Shown: positions 20,532 through 30,740 of the stretch, in pieces | Position numbering within the stretch: the first letter of the stretch is position 1 | Layout: each line of letters opens with the position of its first letter | NCBI RefSeq assembly: GCF_007830255.1 | Contig: NZ_VLKG01000002.1 | Location: forward strand, 310,001 to 374,000 | Source: Azomonas agilis | GTDB lineage: Bacteria > Pseudomonadota > Gammaproteobacteria > Pseudomonadales > Pseudomonadaceae | DNA: 64,000 bases | Direction of reading: 5' to 3' | Made by a program: the position numbers and the translations under genes | Notes under the pieces: model-generated | Databases searched by the model: none | Told to the model about the DNA's origin: nothing | What the model saw: the letters and a program-made list of their open reading frames with translations, nothing else

Positions 20532-20768
20532 ATGCGGGCTGAAGTAAAAAGCCTTCTGGAGCAAAATATTCCAGGAGCCTATGTAGTGGTCGAGGGTGAA
20601 GGTTGTGATTTTTTACTGAGTGTTGTGAGCGACGAACTAGCAGCACTGAGTCCTATCAAACGCCAGCAAAAAATCTATCAGCATTTAAATCCTTGGATTG
20701 CTGACGGCCGTATTCATGCGGTGACTATGAAGTTTTTCTCTCAGGCTGAATGGGCTGCGCGTACCTAA
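20532..20768 (+). CDS. ibaG: BolA-family protein IbaG
   Basis: A 78-residue BolA/IbaG-type protein. Such proteins bind monothiol glutaredoxins with [2Fe-2S] clusters; IbaG affects acid resistance in E. coli. The BolA core VVEGEGCDFLLSVVSDE ... LSPIKRQQKIYQHLNPWI is clear, including the Cys in GCDF. The start at 20532 follows GAGGTGG (20522-20528). An upstream TTG would overlap that site. The mlaB-ibaG-murA order is the same as in E. coli. Confidence 0.93.
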   Translation: MRAEVKSLLEQNIPGAYVVVEGEGCDFLLSVVSDELAALSPIKRQQKIYQHLNPWIADGRIHAVTMKFFSQAEWAART

Positions 20769-20797
20769 CTCAAGCCTGAGTGTGTATCCCTTCTTAA

Positions 20798-22135
<1,338 letters not shown>

Positions 22136-22146
22136 AGGATATGTCC

Positions 22147-22782
22147 ATGCTGACCATCGCCTTATCCAAAGGCCGGATTCTTGACGATACGCTGCCCCTG
22201 TTGGCAGAGGCGGGGATTGTGCCCACCGAGTCGCCGGACAAGAGTCGCAAGCTCATCATCCCTACGACCCAAGAGGATGTGCGCCTGTTAATCGTGCGTG
22301 CTACCGATGTGCCGACCTATGTGGAAAATGGCGCTGCGGACTTGGGTGTGGCGGGTAAAGACGTATTGATGGAGTTCGGTGGCCAAGGTTTATACGAGCC
22401 GCTGGACTTAAAAATTGCCAACTGCAAGCTAATGACGGCGGGTAAAGTTGGCGCGCCCGAGCCCAAGGGTCGCCTGCGGGTAGCGACAAAATTCGTCAAT
22501 GTGGCGAAGCGTTACTATGCGGCTCAGGGTCGTCAGGTGGACATTATCAAGCTCTACGGTTCGATGGAGCTGGCTCCTCTGGTGGGTTTGGCGGATAAAA
22601 TCATCGACGTGGTAGATACCGGAAATACTCTGCGCGCCAATGGACTGGAGCCACAGGAGCTGATTGCGCCCGTCAGCTCCCGCCTGATCGTCAATAAAGC
22701 CTCCATGAAGATGCAACACGCGCGCATTCAAGCCCTAATCGATGTGTTAGCGCGTGCGGTTGAAGCCCGACACCGGAACTGA
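22147..22782 (+). CDS. hisG: ATP phosphoribosyltransferase, short form HisG
   Basis: A 211-residue short-form HisG catalysing ATP + PRPP to phosphoribosyl-ATP, the first step of histidine synthesis. Motifs include [13 protein letters not shown] and the PRPP loop region [13 protein letters not shown]. The C-terminal ACT-like regulatory domain of long-form HisG is absent, so the enzyme should need HisZ, which is not in this window. ATG 22147 is chosen over ATG 22141 because AAAGGA (22134-22139) is spaced for it. Confidence 0.95.
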   Translation: MLTIALSKGRILDDTLPLLAEAGIVPTESPDKSRKLIIPTTQEDVRLLIVRATDVPTYVENGAADLGVAGKDVLMEFGGQGLYEPLDLKIANCKLMTAGKVGAPEPKGRLRVATKFVNVAKRYYAAQGRQVDIIKLYGSMELAPLVGLADKIIDVVDTGNTLRANGLEPQELIAPVSSRLIVNKASMKMQHARIQALIDVLARAVEARHRN

Positions 22783-22895
22783 ATCAGGCCATTAGGCCAT
22801 GCGCCTTCCGTGTTGATGACTATTTCTCGGGTGCCCGCACGGTAGGCTTGTTAGTCTAGCGGCTCCGAGACCCTGTCATAACACGAGGCATTGCC

Positions 22896-24206
22896 ATGAC
22901 TGCTCCCATCGCCCTTCGTCGTCTCAACGCTGCTGATCCAGACTTTGCCCGCCATCTGGATCATCTGTTGAGCTGGGAAAGTGTTTCGGATGACGCGGTA
23001 AACCAGCGGGTACTGGAGATCATTCAAGGCATTCGTAGCCGAGGTGATGCCGCACTCTTGGAATACACTCAGCGTTTTGACGGTGTGACCGCTACGAGTA
23101 TGGCTGAGCTGATTCTGCCCCGTGCGCGTCTGGAACAAGCCTTTGGACGTATTCCCGAAGCTCAACGCCAAGCTTTAGCCGTATCGGCAGAGCGGATTCG
23201 CCTGTACCACGAGCGTCAAAAGCAATCCTCTTGGACGTACACCGAAGCCGATGGCACGGTATTAGGCCAGCAAGTTACGCCCTTAGATCGCGCAGGACTT
23301 TATGTTCCGGGCGGGAAAGCGGCTTATCCTTCCTCGGTATTGATGAATGCCATTCCAGCTAAAGTTGCGGGTGTGGCTGAAGTGGTCATGGTGGTGCCGA
23401 CGCCGCGTGGAGAGCTCAACGAGCTGGTACTCGCCGCTGCCTATGTGGCCGGTGTGGATCGTGTGTTTACCGTAGGCGGTGCTCAAGCGGTAGCGGCTCT
23501 GGCTTACGGTACAGAAAGCGTGCCGCAGGTGGATAAAATCGTCGGCCCCGGCAACATTTATGTGGCTACCGCCAAGCGCCATGTATTTGGCCAAGTGGGC
23601 ATTGACATGATCGCGGGCCCGTCAGAAATTCTGGTGGTTTGCGACGGCCAAACGAATCCCGATTGGATTGCCATGGATCTGTTCTCCCAAGCCGAACACG
23701 ATGAGGATGCTCAGTCCATCTTGGTATGCCCGGATGCTGCTTTTTTAGACGCGGTGGAAGCCAGCATCAATAAGCTGCTGCCGACTATGGAGCGGGCACC
23801 CATCATCCGTGCCTCCTTGGAGGGGCGTGGCGCTCTGGTTCAGGTCTCGGACATGAACCAAGCCATGACCGTTGCCAACCGCATTGCGCCGGAGCACTTG
23901 GAGCTGTCAGTGGCTGATCCTCAGCAGTGGTTGCCACAGATTCGCCACGCCGGGGCCATCTTCATGGGTCGCTATACCGCCGAGGCTTTGGGCGACTACT
24001 GTGCGGGCCCTAACCATGTTTTGCCGACTTCGGGCACCGCGCGTTTTTCTTCGCCGTTGGGGGTGTATGACTTCCAGAAACGCTCGTCGCTGATTTTCTG
24101 TTCCGCTGAGGGCGCTTCAGAGTTGGGCAAAACCGCCTCCGTTATGGCGCGTGGTGAATCGCTCACGGCCCACGCCCGCAGTGCGGAATACCGTATTCAG
24201 GACTGA
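22896..24206 (+). CDS. hisD: Histidinol dehydrogenase
   Basis: A 436-residue zinc enzyme performing the last two oxidations from histidinol to histidine with NAD. Family motifs include [40 protein letters not shown] and the zinc/catalytic stretch [11 protein letters not shown], with [15 protein letters not shown] near the end. Lies 113 bases after hisG and 53 before hisC. Confidence 0.97.
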   Translation: MTAPIALRRLNAADPDFARHLDHLLSWESVSDDAVNQRVLEIIQGIRSRGDAALLEYTQRFDGVTATSMAELILPRARLEQAFGRIPEAQRQALAVSAERIRLYHERQKQSSWTYTEADGTVLGQQVTPLDRAGLYVPGGKAAYPSSVLMNAIPAKVAGVAEVVMVVPTPRGELNELVLAAAYVAGVDRVFTVGGAQAVAALAYGTESVPQVDKIVGPGNIYVATAKRHVFGQVGIDMIAGPSEILVVCDGQTNPDWIAMDLFSQAEHDEDAQSILVCPDAAFLDAVEASINKLLPTMERAPIIRASLEGRGALVQVSDMNQAMTVANRIAPEHLELSVADPQQWLPQIRHAGAIFMGRYTAEALGDYCAGPNHVLPTSGTARFSSPLGVYDFQKRSSLIFCSAEGASELGKTASVMARGESLTAHARSAEYRIQD

Positions 24207-24221
24207 TCCCTTTTATTGTGC

Positions 24222-24242
24222 GACCCGGCCTTAGGCTGGGTC
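24222..24242. repeat. Stem-loop between hisD and hisC
   Basis: Nine-base stem GACCCGGCC / GGCTGGGTC with one G-U wobble and a three-base loop TTA. No T-tract follows, and the hisC ribosome-binding site GAGGAG follows directly. It could influence hisC expression or mRNA stability rather than terminate. Confidence 0.5.
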
Positions 24243-24259
24243 TGTGAGGAGTATGGGCC

Positions 24260-25303
24260 ATGAGCAAATTCTGGAGCCCCTTTGTAAAAGATTTGGTGCC
24301 CTATGTACCGGGTGAGCAGCCGAAAATGACTCGGCTGGTGAAGCTCAATACCAACGAAAACCCCTATCCGCCATCGCCTAAAGCCCTAGCAGCGATACAG
24401 GCGGAGTTGAATGATTTGCTGCGCCTTTATCCTGATCCCAATAGCGACCGTTTAAAGCAAGCGGTGGCCAGCTATTACGGTATCCAAACCAATCAAGTCT
24501 TTGTGGGGAATGGTTCTGACGAGGTGCTAGGGCATGCTTTTCTCGGACTATTCCAACAGGCTGAACCGCTGCTGTTCCCCGACATTACCTACAGTTTTTA
24601 TCCTGTGTACTGCGGTCTGTATGGCATCCGTTTTGAAACCCTAGCGCTGGATGAGCAGTTCCAAATTCAGGTTGAGGATTTCAAGCGGCCTAATGGCGGC
24701 ATTATTTTCCCCAATCCGAATGCACCTACAGGTCGTCTGTTGCCCCTAGAGGCCATTGAGCGCCTGTTACAATTCAATACCGAGTCCGTAGTAGTGGTGG
24801 ATGAAGCCTACATTGATTTTGGTGGGCAGACGGCCATTGCGCTGGTGGATCGTTACCCGAATCTGTTGGTGATTCAAACGCTGTCTAAATCGCGCTCTTT
24901 GGCCGGACTGCGGGTCGGTTTTGCCGTAGGGAATCCCGATTTGATTGAGGCGTTGGAGCGGGTTAAAAACAGTTTTAACTCCTACCCACTGGATCGCTTG
25001 GCTATTGTCGGGGCAGCGGCTGCTTTTGAAGACAGAGAGCACTTTGAGCAAACCCGCCAAGCCGTGATCCAAAGCCGCGAGCTGTTGACCGCAGAACTAC
25101 AGGCGAGGGGCTTTGAGGTATTGCCCTCGGCGGCTAACTTTATTTTTGCCCGTCATCCACAGCAGGATGCGGCACAAATCGCTGCAAAGCTCAGGGAGCA
25201 GGGCGTGATTGTGCGCCACTTTAAAACGGCGCGTATTGAGCAATTCCTGCGTATTACCGTCGGTACTCCAGAGCAAAACCAAGCGCTTTTGGATGCACTC
25301 TGA
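24260..25303 (+). CDS. hisC: Histidinol-phosphate aminotransferase
   Basis: A 347-residue class I/II PLP aminotransferase converting imidazole-acetol phosphate to histidinol phosphate. The PLP lysine is Lys210 in [14 protein letters not shown]. The substrate-side motifs [11 protein letters not shown] and DEAYIDF are typical of HisC. It starts after GAGGAG and ends two bases before the convergent protease gene, so any terminator must lie inside coding sequence. Confidence 0.96.
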   Translation: MSKFWSPFVKDLVPYVPGEQPKMTRLVKLNTNENPYPPSPKALAAIQAELNDLLRLYPDPNSDRLKQAVASYYGIQTNQVFVGNGSDEVLGHAFLGLFQQAEPLLFPDITYSFYPVYCGLYGIRFETLALDEQFQIQVEDFKRPNGGIIFPNPNAPTGRLLPLEAIERLLQFNTESVVVVDEAYIDFGGQTAIALVDRYPNLLVIQTLSKSRSLAGLRVGFAVGNPDLIEALERVKNSFNSYPLDRLAIVGAAAAFEDREHFEQTRQAVIQSRELLTAELQARGFEVLPSAANFIFARHPQQDAAQIAAKLREQGVIVRHFKTARIEQFLRITVGTPEQNQALLDAL

Positions 25304-25305
25304 GG

Positions 25306-26412
25306 TTATTGCGTTTGCAAGGGTGGGCGTATGCCCACCTCTGCATTCAGTTGTAGGCGATTATTGCCGCGCAATACTTCTAGTTGCAGCATGTCGCCGG
25401 GGCGAGCACGGGCGACTTGATTCATCGCTATGCGTCCATCAATGCTAGGGATGTGGTCAATGGCCAATAAAATATCCCCTCGGCGCAGTCCGGCACGTTC
25501 CGCCGGGCCTTGTTCGTACACGCTGCCGATTAAAATGCCCCCCTGTAGCTGATTTTTCTTCAGTTGAGCTTCTAAAGCGGGTGTTAAGGCTTGAACCTCA
25601 ACCCCTAACCAACCTCGGATCACCTGTCCGTGTTGGATGATAGATTGCATCACCTCTAAGGCTTGTGCGGTAGGAATGGCAAAACCAATGCCTTGAGAAC
25701 CACCGGAGCCCGATAGAATCATAGCGGCGTTAATACCGATCAAATTCCCTAGGGCATCCACTAAAGCGCCCCCTGAGTTGCCTCGATTGATAGCCGCATC
25801 GGTTTGGATAAAATCCTCGTAGGTGTTGAGCCCCAGATGGTTGCGTCCGGTAGCACTGATGATTCCAAGGGTTACTGTTTGCCCAACCCCAAAGGGATTG
25901 CCGATGGCCAGAGCAATATCGCCGGTGCGAGCCTCTTCAGAGCGACCAATGCGGATGACGGGTAGCTGAGGCAAGTCTATTTTCAGTACCGCTAGATCAG
26001 TTTCAGGGTCGTTACCAATCAGGCGTGCTTGGGTTTCGCGGCCATCTTTTAGGGCCACAATAATTTGCTCAGCATTAGCAATCACATGATTGTTGGTCAG
26101 GATATGACCTTCCGCCGTCATGATGACCCCAGAGCCCAAACTAGACTCCATGCGTTGTTGGCGGCTTAAATCTCCCGAACCTTGGCGTGTGGGAGGAGTA
26201 GTGTTGTTCAGGTTGCGTTTTAGGGTATAGAGGTTCACCACCGCTGGCATGGCCCGCTCAACGGCATCAGCATAGGAATACACTTTTGGAGTGGACAGTA
26301 ACGAAAAGCGCTCTGGCAACCCTACCCATTGAGGATAGCGTTCGATTAACAGCAAAGCCGCCAGTAAGCCAGTCACTATGGGCCAGCCAAAAAAGCGTAA
26401 TGTTTTGAGCAT
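25306..26412 (-). CDS. algW: DegS/AlgW-type periplasmic serine protease
   Basis: A 368-residue trypsin-like protease anchored by an N-terminal membrane helix (about residues 8-24). The catalytic triad is His109 (LTNNHV), Asp139 (ETDLAVLK) and Ser213 (GNSGGAL). There is a single PDZ domain (about residues 260-360). One PDZ plus a membrane anchor fits DegS/AlgW, the site-1 protease that senses misfolded porins and starts sigma-E (AlgU) release, rather than DegP. Pseudomonas has algW next to hisC-hisD, as here. Symbol assigned by that synteny. Confidence 0.88.
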   Translation of the reverse strand: MLKTLRFFGWPIVTGLLAALLLIERYPQWVGLPERFSLLSTPKVYSYADAVERAMPAVVNLYTLKRNLNNTTPPTRQGSGDLSRQQRMESSLGSGVIMTAEGHILTNNHVIANAEQIIVALKDGRETQARLIGNDPETDLAVLKIDLPQLPVIRIGRSEEARTGDIALAIGNPFGVGQTVTLGIISATGRNHLGLNTYEDFIQTDAAINRGNSGGALVDALGNLIGINAAMILSGSGGSQGIGFAIPTAQALEVMQSIIQHGQVIRGWLGVEVQALTPALEAQLKKNQLQGGILIGSVYEQGPAERAGLRRGDILLAIDHIPSIDGRIAMNQVARARPGDMLQLEVLRGNNRLQLNAEVGIRPPLQTQ

Positions 26413-26517
26413 CGAGCGTTTATCCTGCGGGTTGCGGGGTGGGTGTTGTGGCCCTAAGGCGCTGCATTATACGGATGCCCATGCAGAAAACACTGATGGC
26501 ACATAGAGGAGTGTTCC

Positions 26518-27276
26518 ATGCCGGTTACCCTAAAAAAACTAACTGATGAAGCCAGTCGCTACTTAAACGCACATAAGATTTCTGATTATTGTCCTAATGG
26601 CTTGCAAGTTGAGGGTAGGCCACAGGTTCAGCGTTTAATTACGGGTGTGACAGCTAGCCAAGCCTTGCTGGATGCAGCGGTGGAGGCCAAAGCGGATGCC
26701 GTACTGGTGCATCATGGCTATTTTTGGAAAAACGAAGCGCCCTGTGTGGTAGGGATCAAGCAGCGCCGCCTTAAAACTCTGTTGGTCAATGACATCAGCT
26801 TGTTGGCGTACCACCTGCCTTTGGATGTACATCCTGAAGTCGGCAATAACGCCCGCTTAGCGCAGTTACTGGGCATTGAGGTGGAATCCAGTTTAGAGCC
26901 CGATAATCCGCGCTCCGTAGGTTTGATCGGGCGTTTGCCTGAGCCTCTGCCAGCAGTGGCTTTTGCCCAACGTATTACCGAGGTATTGGGCCGCGAGCCC
27001 TTGATGGTGGCCGGTCAAGGCCTCATTCAGCGCATTGGCTGGTGCAGTGGCGGTGCGCCCGGTTACATCGAGCAAGCCATTGCTGCCGGTGTGGATGCCT
27101 ATTTGACCGGCGAAGCCTCAGAGCCAGCGGTACATCTGGCGCGTGAGAGTGGCTTGAGCTTCTTTGCAGCAGGGCATCACGCAACGGAGCGCTGTGGTGT
27201 GCAGGCGCTGGGCGACTATCTGGCACGCACCTTTGGCATTGAGCATCAGTTTATTGATTGCCCTAACCCGGTGTAA
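26518..27276 (+). CDS. Nif3-like dinuclear metal-centre protein (YbgI family)
   Basis: A 252-residue member of the NIF3/YbgI family, toroidal hexamers with a dinuclear metal site. Metal ligands are recognisable in VLVHHGYFW, HLPLDVHPEVGN and AAGHHATERCG. The biochemical role is not settled in the literature (GTP cyclohydrolase I type 2-like annotation is often copied). It starts 105 bases from the divergent algW-like gene. Confidence 0.92.
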   Translation: MPVTLKKLTDEASRYLNAHKISDYCPNGLQVEGRPQVQRLITGVTASQALLDAAVEAKADAVLVHHGYFWKNEAPCVVGIKQRRLKTLLVNDISLLAYHLPLDVHPEVGNNARLAQLLGIEVESSLEPDNPRSVGLIGRLPEPLPAVAFAQRITEVLGREPLMVAGQGLIQRIGWCSGGAPGYIEQAIAAGVDAYLTGEASEPAVHLARESGLSFFAAGHHATERCGVQALGDYLARTFGIEHQFIDCPNPV

Positions 27277-27302
27277 TTCAGAGTGAATCTAAAAAATCGG
27301 GC

Positions 27303-27333
27303 ATATGTTTAGACTGTTATGGTCTATACATAT
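27303..27333. promoter_or_regulatory. Extended dyad upstream of cysD (candidate operator)
   Basis: Arms ATATGTTTAGAC (27303-27314) and GTCTATACATAT (27322-27333) are complementary at 11 of 12 positions around a 7-base centre. The dyad is AT-rich, lacks a following T-run, and sits just upstream of TAGAAT (27341-27346), a five-of-six -10 box with no good -35. That geometry suggests a binding site for an activator at the cysD promoter; CysB is the natural candidate, by inference only. Confidence 0.5.
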
Positions 27334-27412
27334 CCCTGATTAGAATATCGGGCCATGTTAAGATGGGTCATTTCCCGACCTTTGGGTCGTCAACTGCCTT
27401 TCGTGAGTAGCC

Positions 27413-28330
27413 ATGGTCGATAAACTGACGCATCTCAAGCAGCTGGAAGCGGAAAGCATTCACATCATCCGTGAAGTCGCCGCTGAATTCGATAACCCGG
27501 TGATGCTGTATTCCATCGGCAAAGACTCCGCCGTGATGCTGCATCTGGCCCGTAAAGCCTTCTTCCCCGGCAAACTGCCGTTTCCGGTGATGCACGTGGA
27601 TACCCGTTGGAAGTTCCAAGAAATGTACTCCTTCCGCGACAAGATGGTAGCGGAGATGGGCTTGGATCTGATCACCCACGTGAACCCCGAGGGCATCGCG
27701 CAGGACATCAACCCCTTCACCCACGGCAGCGCTAAGCACACCGACGTGATGAAGACCGAAGGCTTAAAACAGGCCTTGGATAAGTACGGTTTTGATGCGG
27801 CCTTTGGTGGTGCTCGCCGTGATGAGGAGAAGTCCCGTGCTAAAGAGCGCGTCTACTCCTTCCGTGACAGCAAACACCGTTGGGACCCGAAAAACCAGCG
27901 TCCTGAACTGTGGAATGTCTACAACGGCAAAGTGACCAAGGGCGAGTCCATTCGCGTGTTCCCGCTGTCCAACTGGACGGAGCTGGACATCTGGCAATAC
28001 ATCTATCTGGAAGGCATCCCGATTGTGCCGCTGTACTTTGCCGCTGAGCGCAAGGTGATCGAGAAAAACGGCACCCTGATCATGATTGATGACGACCGCA
28101 TCCTTGAGCACCTGAGCGACGAGGAAAAGGCACGCATCCAGACCAAAATGGTGCGCTTCCGTACCCTAGGTTGCTATCCCTTGACCGGTGCGGTGGAGTC
28201 TACCGCGACCACGCTGCCGGAGATCATTCAGGAAATGCTGCTGACCCGCACTTCCGAGCGCCAAGGCCGCGTCATCGACCATGACCAAGCCGGCTCGATG
28301 GAAGAGAAAAAGCGTCAAGGCTACTTTTGA
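27413..28330 (+). CDS. cysD: Sulfate adenylyltransferase subunit 2 CysD
   Basis: A 305-residue PP-loop ATP pyrophosphatase subunit that makes adenylylsulfate together with the CysN GTPase. The PP-loop [17 protein letters not shown] lies near the N-terminus, and [14 protein letters not shown] and [13 protein letters not shown] are family motifs. The usual immediate partner cysN is displaced 453 bases downstream by an inserted gene. Confidence 0.97.
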   Translation: MVDKLTHLKQLEAESIHIIREVAAEFDNPVMLYSIGKDSAVMLHLARKAFFPGKLPFPVMHVDTRWKFQEMYSFRDKMVAEMGLDLITHVNPEGIAQDINPFTHGSAKHTDVMKTEGLKQALDKYGFDAAFGGARRDEEKSRAKERVYSFRDSKHRWDPKNQRPELWNVYNGKVTKGESIRVFPLSNWTELDIWQYIYLEGIPIVPLYFAAERKVIEKNGTLIMIDDDRILEHLSDEEKARIQTKMVRFRTLGCYPLTGAVESTATTLPEIIQEMLLTRTSERQGRVIDHDQAGSMEEKKRQGYF

Positions 28331-28344
28331 TTTTGGCAAACAAC

Positions 28345-28367
28345 GCTTAAGGCTGGAGGCTGAACGA
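28345..28367. repeat. Left inverted repeat of the four-helix-bundle cassette
   Basis: A 23-base element that ends just before the ATG of the inserted gene. Its reverse complement matches 28739-28761 at 20 of 23 positions. The core is GCTGGAGGCT. It begins 14 bases after the cysD stop. Confidence 0.75.
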
Positions 28368-28368
28368 A

Positions 28369-28713
28369 ATGGATTTCGAGCGGCTGGATGTATGGAAACT
28401 CTCAGCAAGGCTTTCAGTAGATGTTTATCGCGGTTTAGCAGGCTGTCGTGACTTTGGCTTTAAAGATCAAATGACGCGCTCAGCCCTTTCTGTACCCAGC
28501 AACATTGCCGAAGGCATGACGCGGGACGGCGATAAAGAAAAGCGTTATTTCTTGAGTATGGCCAAGGGTTCCTGCTCCGAACTACGGACGCAAGTTTATA
28601 TAGGGGTTGAAGTCGGTTTTATTTCCAAAGAGCTGGGGCAGGATTGGATTCAGCGTTGTAAGCGCATCGCCGCCATGCTTTCGGGATTATTGAGACGGTT
28701 TCAACAGCCATAG
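28369..28713 (+). CDS. Four-helix-bundle protein (S23 / intervening-sequence type) inserted between cysD and cysNC
   Basis: A 114-residue protein of the four-helix-bundle family first described from intervening sequences (IVS) of bacterial 23S rRNA genes; related proteins include Avd of diversity-generating retroelements. The family signature is clear: FERLDVWKLSARLSVDVY, then RSALSVPSNIAEGMTR, then a basic C-terminus. The molecular role is unknown; members form pentamers and bind nucleic acid in the studied Avd case. It splits the normally adjacent cysD and cysN genes in the same orientation and is bracketed by a 23-base inverted repeat, which suggests insertion as a unit. A weak ribosome-binding site (GGAGG at 28355-28359) lies inside the left repeat. 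Confidence 0.85.
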   Translation: MDFERLDVWKLSARLSVDVYRGLAGCRDFGFKDQMTRSALSVPSNIAEGMTRDGDKEKRYFLSMAKGSCSELRTQVYIGVEVGFISKELGQDWIQRCKRIAAMLSGLLRRFQQP

Positions 28714-28738
28714 ATTCGAGGCAGTTTGGAGTGCTTTT

Positions 28739-28768
28739 GCGTTAAGCCTCCAGCTTTAAGCCTCCAGC
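28739..28768. repeat. Right inverted repeat of the cassette, with a tandem copy
   Basis: Bases 28739-28761 pair with 28345-28367. Within this arm TTAAGCCTCCAGC occurs twice in direct order (28742-28754 and 28756-28768). The arm ends 15 bases before the cysNC ATG. Confidence 0.75.
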
Positions 28769-28783
28769 GATTAGAGAACGTAT

Positions 28784-30685
28784 ATGTCCCACCAATCCGA
28801 TTTGATCGCCGAAGATATTCTCGCCTATCTGGCCCAGCATGAGCGCAAAGAGCTGCTGCGTTTTCTCACCTGTGGCAACGTGGACGACGGCAAAAGTACC
28901 CTGATTGGCCGTCTGTTGCACGACTCCAAGATGATCTATGAAGACCATCTGGAAGCCATCACCAAAGACTCGAAAAAAGTCGGCACTACTGGCGATGAAG
29001 TGGATTTGGCGCTGCTGGTCGATGGTCTGCAAGCCGAGCGCGAGCAGGGCATCACCATTGATGTAGCCTACCGCTACTTCTCCACCGCCAAGCGCAAATT
29101 CATCATTGCCGACACCCCCGGCCATGAGCAGTACACCCGTAACATGGCCACCGGCGCGTCCACCTGTGATCTGGCCATCATCCTGATTGATGCCCGTTAC
29201 GGCGTGCAAACTCAGACCCGCCGCCACAGCTACATTGCTTCTCTGTTGGGTATTCGCCACATCGTCGTCGCGATCAACAAGATGGACTTGCTGGGCTTCG
29301 ATCAAGGCGTGTTTGAGAAGATCAAAGCCGACTATCTGGCCTTTGCCGATCAAATCGGCCTCAAACCCAGCAGCCTGTTCTTTGTGCCCATGTCCGCTCT
29401 GAAAGGCGACAACGTAGTCAACCGCAGCGAGCAAGCGCCTTGGTACGATGGCCAGTCGCTGATGGAAATTTTGGAAACCGTTGAGATTTCCGGCGATCGC
29501 AACCTGAGCGACATGCGCTTCCCCGTACAGTACGTTAACCGTCCGAACCTGAACTTCCGTGGCTTTGCCGGTACGCTGGCCAGCGGTATCGTGCGTAAAG
29601 GCGACGAAGTGGTGGCTCTGCCGTCCGGGAAGGGCAGCAAGATCAAGTCCATCGTTACCTATGAGGGTGAACTGGAGCAAGCAGGCCCTGGTGAAGCCGT
29701 TACCCTGACGCTGGAAGACGAAATTGACGTCTCCCGTGGCGATATGCTGGTGCATGCTGACAACCGTCCGCAAGTGACGGAAAACTTCGAAGCCATGCTG
29801 GTGTGGATGGCCGAAGAGCCCATGCTGCCGGGCAAAAAATACGACATCAAACGCGCCACCAGCTATGTGCCGGGCTCTATCCCCAGCATTCTGCACCGCG
29901 TGGATGTGAACACACTGGAGCAAACTGCGGCCAGCGCCCTGCAACTGAACGAAATTGCGCGCGTGAAGGTCAGTTTGGATGCGCCCATTGCGCTGGACGG
30001 CTACGAATACAACCGTACCACCGGCGCTTTTATCGTCATCGATCGTATGACCAATGGCACTGTGGGCGCGGGCATGATCATCGCCGCTCCGGTCGTGGGT
30101 CAGAATGCCAGCGTTCACCACGGAGCTTTGGCTCATGTGGCGACTGAGGAGCGTGCCGCGCGCTTTGGTCAGCAGCCCGCGACTGTGCTGTTCACCGGCC
30201 TGTCCGGTGCGGGTAAAAGCACCTTGGCTTACGCCTTGGAGCGCAAGCTGTTTGATGCCGGCCGTGCGGTCTATGTGTTGGACGGCCAAAATCTGCGCCA
30301 TGACCTGAACAAAGGTCTGTCTCCCGACCGCGCCGGACGTACCGAAAACTGGCGGCGTGCGGCCCATGTGGCCAAGCAGTTCAACGAAGCCGGTTTGATT
30401 GCCCTGGCCGCTTTCGTAGCCCCGGATGCCGAAGGCCGCGAACAAGCCAAAGCCCTGATCGGGGCTGAACGCCTGATTACAGTGCATGTGCAGGCCTCGT
30501 TAGCGGCGTGCCGTACCCGCGATCCTCAGGGGCTGTATGCGGCGGGTGGAGATAACATTCCCGGCGAATCCTTCCCTTATGATCTGCCAGTTGATGCGGA
30601 CTTGGTGATTGACACTGAGCAAACTTCGGTTGAGCAGGGCGTTAAAGAGGTATTGGCTCTGTTGCGCCAACGGGGTCTGATCTAA
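28784..30685 (+). CDS. cysNC: Bifunctional sulfate adenylyltransferase subunit 1 / adenylylsulfate kinase CysNC
   Basis: A 633-residue fusion. The N-terminal EF-Tu-like GTPase (about residues 20-450; [27 protein letters not shown]) drives ATP sulfurylase. The C-terminal APS kinase (about 465-633; Walker [10 protein letters not shown] at 472-480) phosphorylates APS to PAPS. The kinase half departs from E. coli CysC: the FISPHR loop that carries the phosphorylated Ser109 is here FVAPDA (544-549), and the FTGIDS-like lid is replaced by [14 protein letters not shown] recall this variant as a recurrent subfamily of fused CysNC, so activity is still likely. Confidence 0.95.
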   Translation: MSHQSDLIAEDILAYLAQHERKELLRFLTCGNVDDGKSTLIGRLLHDSKMIYEDHLEAITKDSKKVGTTGDEVDLALLVDGLQAEREQGITIDVAYRYFSTAKRKFIIADTPGHEQYTRNMATGASTCDLAIILIDARYGVQTQTRRHSYIASLLGIRHIVVAINKMDLLGFDQGVFEKIKADYLAFADQIGLKPSSLFFVPMSALKGDNVVNRSEQAPWYDGQSLMEILETVEISGDRNLSDMRFPVQYVNRPNLNFRGFAGTLASGIVRKGDEVVALPSGKGSKIKSIVTYEGELEQAGPGEAVTLTLEDEIDVSRGDMLVHADNRPQVTENFEAMLVWMAEEPMLPGKKYDIKRATSYVPGSIPSILHRVDVNTLEQTAASALQLNEIARVKVSLDAPIALDGYEYNRTTGAFIVIDRMTNGTVGAGMIIAAPVVGQNASVHHGALAHVATEERAARFGQQPATVLFTGLSGAGKSTLAYALERKLFDAGRAVYVLDGQNLRHDLNKGLSPDRAGRTENWRRAAHVAKQFNEAGLIALAAFVAPDAEGREQAKALIGAERLITVHVQASLAACRTRDPQGLYAAGGDNIPGESFPYDLPVDADLVIDTEQTSVEQGVKEVLALLRQRGLI

Positions 30686-30699
30686 ACCCATCCATTCTT

Positions 30700-30733
30700 C
30701 CAGCCTTATCCTATGTCTATGGGGTAAGGCTGG
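30700..30733. terminator. Terminator hairpin between cysNC and the convergent barrel gene
   Basis: CCAGCCTTA and TAAGGCTGG form a perfect nine-base stem that can extend by about four pairs including G-U wobbles, with a short loop. It sits 15 bases after the cysNC stop and 8 before the stop of the convergent gene. T-tracts on either side are weak, so efficiency is uncertain. Confidence 0.55.
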
Positions 30734-30740
30734 TGCCTGT

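Noticed and set aside
28742-30487. Long open frame (about 580 codons) on the minus strand across cysNC
   Set aside because: It is a shadow of the GC-rich codon pattern of cysNC; the translation is His/Gly/Gln-rich with no domain, and the sense gene is unmistakable.
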